NCBI GenBank assembly: GCA_007117945.1
Contig: SKTN01000150.1
Location: 1 to 8,691 of the forward strand
Origin: Nitriliruptoraceae bacterium
GTDB taxonomy: Bacteria > Actinomycetota > Nitriliruptoria > Nitriliruptorales > Nitriliruptoraceae
Reading direction: 5' to 3'
Length of the DNA: 8,691 nt
Translations under genes and position numbers: made by a program
Shown: positions 5,334-8,691 of the stretch, in pieces
Layout: each line of letters opens with the position of its first letter
Numbering within the stretch: position 1 is the stretch's first letter
The notes under the pieces: model-generated
Databases searched by the model: none
What the model was told of the DNA's origin: nothing
Seen by the model: only the letters and a program-made list of their open reading frames with translations

Positions 5334-6866
5334 CTACCGGTCGGGGTCGGCCTCGACACGCGCTGCGGGAGCCGCCGCACCGCGGGCCTCCCCACGTGCC
5401 CACGCGGTCACCAGGGCGGCGAGGTCGTGGTCGTCGTCGCGCACGCAGGTCAAGAGGAGCACGTCGCCCACCCGCAGCCGCGTCGCACCCGTGGGCACCA
5501 GCACCCGGTCCTCGCGCACCAGCGCCACGGCGCGCCCGGCCCCCGGTGGACCGATCTCCTGCAGGGTGCGGTCCACCACGACCAGGTCCTCGGTGATGGT
5601 GAGCTCGATGAGGTCGACGTCGACGTCGTCGAGCGGTAGCGCCTCGGCCACGGGCGCCCACGCGGCACGCTCCTCGGCGACCCCGAGGCGTTCCACCAAC
5701 CACTGCAGGGTGGTGCCCTGCAGCAGGACCGACAGCAGCACGACGAAGAACACCGCGTCGAACAGCGCCGCGGAGCCCGGCACCCCGGCGGTCAGGGGGA
5801 AGGTGGCCAGCACGATCGGGACGGCGCCGCGCAACCCGGCCCAGCTGACCACGGTGCGTTCCGGCCAGCGCATGCCGCTGCCGAGGGTGCACAGCCACAC
5901 GGCCACGGGACGGGCGAGGAGGACCAGCACCGCGGCCACCGCCAGGGCGGAGAGCCCCACCGCGGGCAGACGGGAGGGGAACACCAGCAGCCCCAGGAGC
6001 AGGAACAGCCCGATCTCCGCGGCGTTGGCCATCGCCTCGTGGAAGCCCAGGATCGACCGGCGGTGGCGGGGCACGAAGGCCCCGATCAGGAACCCGGCGA
6101 GGTAGACGGCAACGAAACCGGAGGCGCCGAGCAGCGCGGCGACCCCGTAGGCCATGCCGGCGATCGCCGCGGCCAGGATCGGGTAGAGCCCCTGCACGCC
6201 CAGGTCGACGCGCCGCAGCAGCCACACCCCGCCCATGCCGGCGGCCGCCCCCACCGCCACGCCCCCGGCGAGCTGCACCAGGGCGAACAGCGCCCAGGCA
6301 CCCGGCCCGGCGGGCGTGCCCGTGATGGTGGTCACCAGCCCGATGGTCAGCATCACGGCGATGGGGTCGTTGGCCCCGGACTCGATCCTGAGCACCGCCG
6401 ACACCCGCCGCGGCAGCGGTGTGGTGCGCATCATGGAGAACACGGCCGCGGCGTCGGTGGAGGCGATCACCGCGCCCACCAGCGCCGCGGTGGCCATGTC
6501 GAGGTCGAGCAGCAACCACGCGCCCGCCGCGGTGATGGCGGCGGTCACCAGCACCCCGACGGTGGCCAGGGCGATGCCGGGCACCGCCGCCAGCTTGAGG
6601 TCGGTGGTCTTGGTGGTCAGCCCACCCTCGAACAGAATCACCAGCAGCGCGGCGATGCCGAGGTCGCGCACCAGGGAGGTGTCGGACAACGACACCCACC
6701 CGAGCCCGTCGTCGCCGACGGCCATCCCCAGCGCCAGGAACAGCAGTGCACCGGGGACCCGGAACCGGCTCCCGGCCTTCGCGGCGAGGGCGGCGGTCAG
6801 CACGGCACCGAGCAGCAGGGCGGAGACCAGCAGGATCAGGGGGTCGACGCTGAACTCGAGCTCCAC
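5334..6866 (-). CDS. NhaP2-type (CPA1) cation/proton antiporter with C-terminal RCK-C domain
   Basis: Integral membrane exchanger of K+ or Na+ for protons, for pH, osmotic or potassium control. The protein has 510 residues. About twelve or thirteen hydrophobic segments fill residues 8-390. CPA1/NhaP2 signatures are LFEGGL (78-83), ASTDAAAVFSMMR (135-147) with D138, RIESGANDPIAVML (160-173) with the ion-binding N166-D167 pair, and SWAGLRGAVPIVLATFPL (341-358). The cytoplasmic tail (about 415-480) resembles a TrkA-C/RCK-C domain: DVDVDLIELTI, VLVPTGATRLRVGDVLLL. Such domains may bind a regulatory ligand. E. coli NhaP2 (CvrA) is somewhat longer because of a further domain. The GTG start has AGGAGG only 4 nt upstream and lies 14 nt after the ruvB stop, indicating co-transcription with ruvCAB. 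The ion (K+ or Na+) cannot be decided from sequence. Confidence 0.93.
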   Translation of the reverse strand: MELEFSVDPLILLVSALLLGAVLTAALAAKAGSRFRVPGALLFLALGMAVGDDGLGWVSLSDTSLVRDLGIAALLVILFEGGLTTKTTDLKLAAVPGIALATVGVLVTAAITAAGAWLLLDLDMATAALVGAVIASTDAAAVFSMMRTTPLPRRVSAVLRIESGANDPIAVMLTIGLVTTITGTPAGPGAWALFALVQLAGGVAVGAAAGMGGVWLLRRVDLGVQGLYPILAAAIAGMAYGVAALLGASGFVAVYLAGFLIGAFVPRHRRSILGFHEAMANAAEIGLFLLLGLLVFPSRLPAVGLSALAVAAVLVLLARPVAVWLCTLGSGMRWPERTVVSWAGLRGAVPIVLATFPLTAGVPGSAALFDAVFFVVLLSVLLQGTTLQWLVERLGVAEERAAWAPVAEALPLDDVDVDLIELTITEDLVVVDRTLQEIGPPGAGRAVALVREDRVLVPTGATRLRVGDVLLLTCVRDDDHDLAALVTAWARGEARGAAAPAARVEADPDR

Positions 6867-6880
6867 CGGCCCTCCTGCGC

Positions 6881-7966
6881 TCAGTCGTCGCGCACGTCCT
6901 CGTCCACGTCGAACAGCGGCACCGCGCCCGGTCGGCGCGGATCGACCGCCGCACCGGCCCGTGGGGCCGGTCGGCCGAGGTGAGCGTACGCGGCCAGGGT
7001 CGCGGTCCGCCCCCGGGGGGTGCGCTGCAGGAGCCCACACCGCAGCAGGAAGGGCTCCACGGCGTCCTCGATGGTGTCGGACTCCTCGGCCACCGCCGTG
7101 GCCAGGGTCGTCAGGCCCACGGGCCCGCCTCCGAAGCCGTCCACCAACGCCTCCAGCACCCGGCGGTCGAGGCGGTCGAGGCCGAGCTCGTCGACGTCGA
7201 ACAGCTCGAGGGCGTGGCGGGCCAGGTCGAGGTCGACGCGCCCCTCCCCCTCCACCTCGGCGACGTCACGGACCCGCCTGAGGAGGCGGTTGGCGATACG
7301 GGGGGTCCCGCGGGAGCGGCTGGCGACCTCCAGCGCCGCCTCCGCGTCGACGGGTACCTCGAGCAGCTGCGCGGAGCGGCGCACGATGCGCTCGAGCTCC
7401 GGGACCTCGTAGTGCTCGAGGTGAGCGGAGAACCCGAAGCGGTCGCGCAGCGGCGAGGAGATCAGCCCGGTGCGGGTGGTGGCCCCCACCAGGGTGAAAC
7501 GGGGCAGGTCGAGGCGGATCGAGCGCGCGCCCGGCCCCTTGCCCACCACGATGTCGAGCTGGAAGTCCTCCATCGCCGGGTAGAGGACCTCCTCGACGGT
7601 GCGTGGCAGGCGGTGGACCTCGTCGAGGAACAGGACGTCGCCGGGTTCCAGCCCCGTGAGGATCGCCGCGAGGTCACCGGGACGCTCGATGGCCGGGCCC
7701 GAGGTGGCCCGGAAGCTCGCGCCGACCTCGGCCGCCACGATCGCCGCCAGCGTGGTCTTGCCGAGCCCCGGAGCACCCGACAGCAGCACGTGGTCGGCGG
7801 CCTGACCGCGCTGGCGTGCCCCCACCAGCACCAGCTCGAGCTGGCGTCGGACCCGGTCCTGGCCGATGAACTCCTCCAGGCGGCCGGGCCTGAGGCTCGC
7901 ATCGACGTGGTCCTCGCCCGGCAGCGCGCCCGTGGCCAGGAGTTCGGCGTCGTCGTGGTGGTCCAT
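6881..7966 (-). CDS. ruvB: Holliday junction branch migration ATPase RuvB
   Basis: AAA+ hexameric motor that drives branch migration of Holliday junctions with RuvA during recombinational repair. The protein has 361 residues. Motifs in order are SLRPGRLEEFIGQ (24-36), Walker A GAPGLGKT (64-71), Walker B VLFLDEVH (111-118), sensor 1 GATTR (161-165), the arginine-finger region SPLRDRFG (171-178) and sensor 2 RGTPRIANRLLRRVRD (219-234). The winged-helix DNA-binding domain occupies about 255-330, with GGGPVGLTTLA (279-289) and LQRTPRGRTAT (313-323). A tail ending PLFDVDEDVRDD is slightly longer than usual. The ATG shares one base with the ruvA stop (TGATG); no strong ribosome binding site is seen, so translation probably depends on coupling to ruvA. 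Confidence 0.98.
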   Translation of the reverse strand: MDHHDDAELLATGALPGEDHVDASLRPGRLEEFIGQDRVRRQLELVLVGARQRGQAADHVLLSGAPGLGKTTLAAIVAAEVGASFRATSGPAIERPGDLAAILTGLEPGDVLFLDEVHRLPRTVEEVLYPAMEDFQLDIVVGKGPGARSIRLDLPRFTLVGATTRTGLISSPLRDRFGFSAHLEHYEVPELERIVRRSAQLLEVPVDAEAALEVASRSRGTPRIANRLLRRVRDVAEVEGEGRVDLDLARHALELFDVDELGLDRLDRRVLEALVDGFGGGPVGLTTLATAVAEESDTIEDAVEPFLLRCGLLQRTPRGRTATLAAYAHLGRPAPRAGAAVDPRRPGAVPLFDVDEDVRDD

Positions 7967-8577
7967 CAGGCCGCCGTCCCGCCGAGGTGGCGAAGGGCCG
8001 CCCGCAGGCGCGCAGCCGCGTCCCCCGCGCCCTCGCCGGTCGCCTGCAGGGCGGCGGTGACCTCCGCGGCGGAGTAGCCGAGGCCGAGCAGCGCGTCACG
8101 GACCTCCTCCTCCACCGCAGGTGCGGGACCGGCGGTCCCGGTCCCGCCGGCCCCGGTGTCCAGACCCGCCGCGCCGGGCACGCTGCCCACCTTGTCCTTG
8201 AGCTCCAGTACGAGGCGTTGGGCGACCTTGCGGCCGATGCCGGGTACGGCGGTCAGGGTGTCCTCGTCGCCCCCGGCGATCGCCGTGCGCAGCACGTCGG
8301 GACGGTGGGTGGACAGCGCCGCCAACCCCAGGCGCGGCCCGACCCCCGAGGAGGTGAGCAGCAGCTCGAACAGGGTCAGCTCCGCGGCCGAGGTGAACCC
8401 GTACAGGGTCATCGCGTCCTCGCGGACCTGCAGCGAGGTGTGGAAGCTGACCTCCTCCCCCCGCGGGGGTACCTCGGCACCTGCGGCGACGTGGACGAGG
8501 TAGCCGACGCCGGCGACGTCGACCACCACCGCGGTGGTGGTGCGCTCGAGCACCGTGCCCGTCAACCGTGCGATCAT
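7966..8577 (-). CDS. ruvA: Holliday junction DNA helicase subunit RuvA
   Basis: Tetrameric protein that binds the four-way junction and loads RuvB. The 203-residue product begins with an OB-fold domain (MIARLTGTVLE, and HTSLQVREDAMTLYGF at 46-61). Two helix-hairpin-helix motifs follow, SSGVGPRLGLAALS (76-89) and VPGIGRKVAQRLVLELKDK (111-129). A flexible Gly/Ala/Thr linker (about 133-153) leads to the RuvB-binding domain III (EEEVRDALLGLGYSAAEV, 156-173). I chose the ATG at 8577 rather than the upstream GTG at 8643 because it gives the family N-terminus exactly and overlaps the ruvC stop as ATGA. A G-rich stretch upstream can serve as ribosome binding site. Confidence 0.97.
   Translation of the reverse strand: MIARLTGTVLERTTTAVVVDVAGVGYLVHVAAGAEVPPRGEEVSFHTSLQVREDAMTLYGFTSAAELTLFELLLTSSGVGPRLGLAALSTHRPDVLRTAIAGGDEDTLTAVPGIGRKVAQRLVLELKDKVGSVPGAAGLDTGAGGTGTAGPAPAVEEEVRDALLGLGYSAAEVTAALQATGEGAGDAAARLRAALRHLGGTAA
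8522..8541. repeat. Perfect 20-bp palindrome inside the 5' part of ruvA
   Basis: ACCACCACCGCGGTGGTGGT equals its own reverse complement. It encodes residues 13-18 and part of 19 of RuvA (Thr-Thr-Thr-Ala-Val-Val-Val), where runs of Thr ACC and Val GTG codons happen to be complementary. In the mRNA it could form a strong hairpin about 35 nt downstream of the ruvA start codon. Confidence 0.9.
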
Positions 8578-8691
8578 CGTCCGGCCCCCCGCCCCCGGGC
8601 CTGGCCGGGCAGCAGCCCACGGGCGGCGAGGTGCGCCTCCCACCCGCCGCGTTGCGAGCGCTGCGCCTCGGCGGCCGCCGCCGCGACACTG
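8574..8691 (-). CDS. ruvC: Crossover junction endodeoxyribonuclease RuvC, C-terminal end only (cut by the right window edge)
   Basis: RuvC resolves Holliday junctions by paired nicks. Only about 38 C-terminal residues are present, starting SVAAAAAEAQRSQRGGWEAH and ending in a Gly/Arg-rich tail. The catalytic residues all lie outside the window, so the call rests mainly on position: an open frame ending in TGA that overlaps the ruvA ATG by 4 nt, in the place where ruvC stands in the ruvCAB operon. The Ala-rich helix could be the end of the last RuvC helix, after the final catalytic Asp. Confidence 0.65.
   Translation of the reverse strand, partial: SVAAAAAEAQRSQRGGWEAHLAARGLLPGQARGRGAGR

Noticed and set aside
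5331..5336. TAGGCT on the minus strand at the antiporter stop, resembling a -10 element.
   Set aside because: It includes the stop codon, has no recognisable -35 partner and precedes a strong hairpin, so evidence for a promoter is too weak.
4783..7038. A 751-codon minus-strand frame that runs through the antiporter gene into yajC.
   Set aside because: Only the last 117 codons are YajC. The upstream part is an out-of-frame reading of the antiporter, with Arg/Gly-rich composition, so it is not a fusion protein.
6867..7040. Upstream in-frame extension of the antiporter to a GTG at 7040.
   Set aside because: The extra 58 residues overlap the ruvB end, are Arg/Pro-rich and lack membrane character; the GTG at 6866 has AGGAGG before it and gives a normal membrane N-terminus.
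8458..8469. CCCCCG/CGGGGG 12-bp palindrome within ruvA.
   Set aside because: It is expected by chance in DNA of this GC content and lies within conserved coding sequence.

Overview
The window is very GC-rich and tightly packed, with every recognisable gene on the minus strand. It reads in transcription order from right to left: ruvC (C-terminal end only), ruvA, ruvB, a NhaP2-type cation/proton antiporter, yajC, an HD-domain phosphohydrolase, secD, secF, apt and rel (N-terminal part only). The backbone ruvCAB - yajC - secD - secF - apt - rel is the classical actinobacterial arrangement. The actinobacterial-style SecD (a TADS motif where proteobacterial SecD has VDAN) and the frequent GTG starts fit a high-GC actinobacterium. 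A deep or haloalkaliphilic lineage such as the Nitriliruptoria is possible but only a guess. This is a chromosomal housekeeping region; I see no transposase, integrase, tRNA, rRNA, CRISPR or phage gene.

Right part (5334-8691): ruvC, ruvA and ruvB form a translationally coupled Holliday-junction resolution operon. The ruvC stop overlaps the ruvA start (ATGA) and the ruvA stop overlaps the ruvB start (TGATG). The antiporter follows ruvB after 14 nt with its own Shine-Dalgarno sequence. Behind the antiporter come a GC-rich hairpin and a 200-bp non-coding gap, the longest in the window, which holds a perfect 10-bp inverted repeat. This gap is the most likely border between two transcription units.

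Middle part (1287-5133): yajC, the HD phosphohydrolase, secD and secF form a second compact block with two 4-nt overlaps (yajC/HD and secD/secF). YajC, SecD and SecF are the accessory Sec complex that uses the proton motive force to help exported proteins leave SecYEG. The HD protein keeps a full set of metal-binding residues, and its function and link to secretion are unknown.

Left part (1-1205): apt (purine salvage) and rel ((p)ppGpp metabolism) follow secF. The rel reading frame has no ATG, GTG or TTG start codon upstream of its HD domain, so translation probably begins at a CTG.

Nothing here is clearly a new system. The points most worth a second look are the HD enzyme inserted in the Sec operon, the apparent CTG start of rel, and the dyad-symmetric element upstream of yajC.
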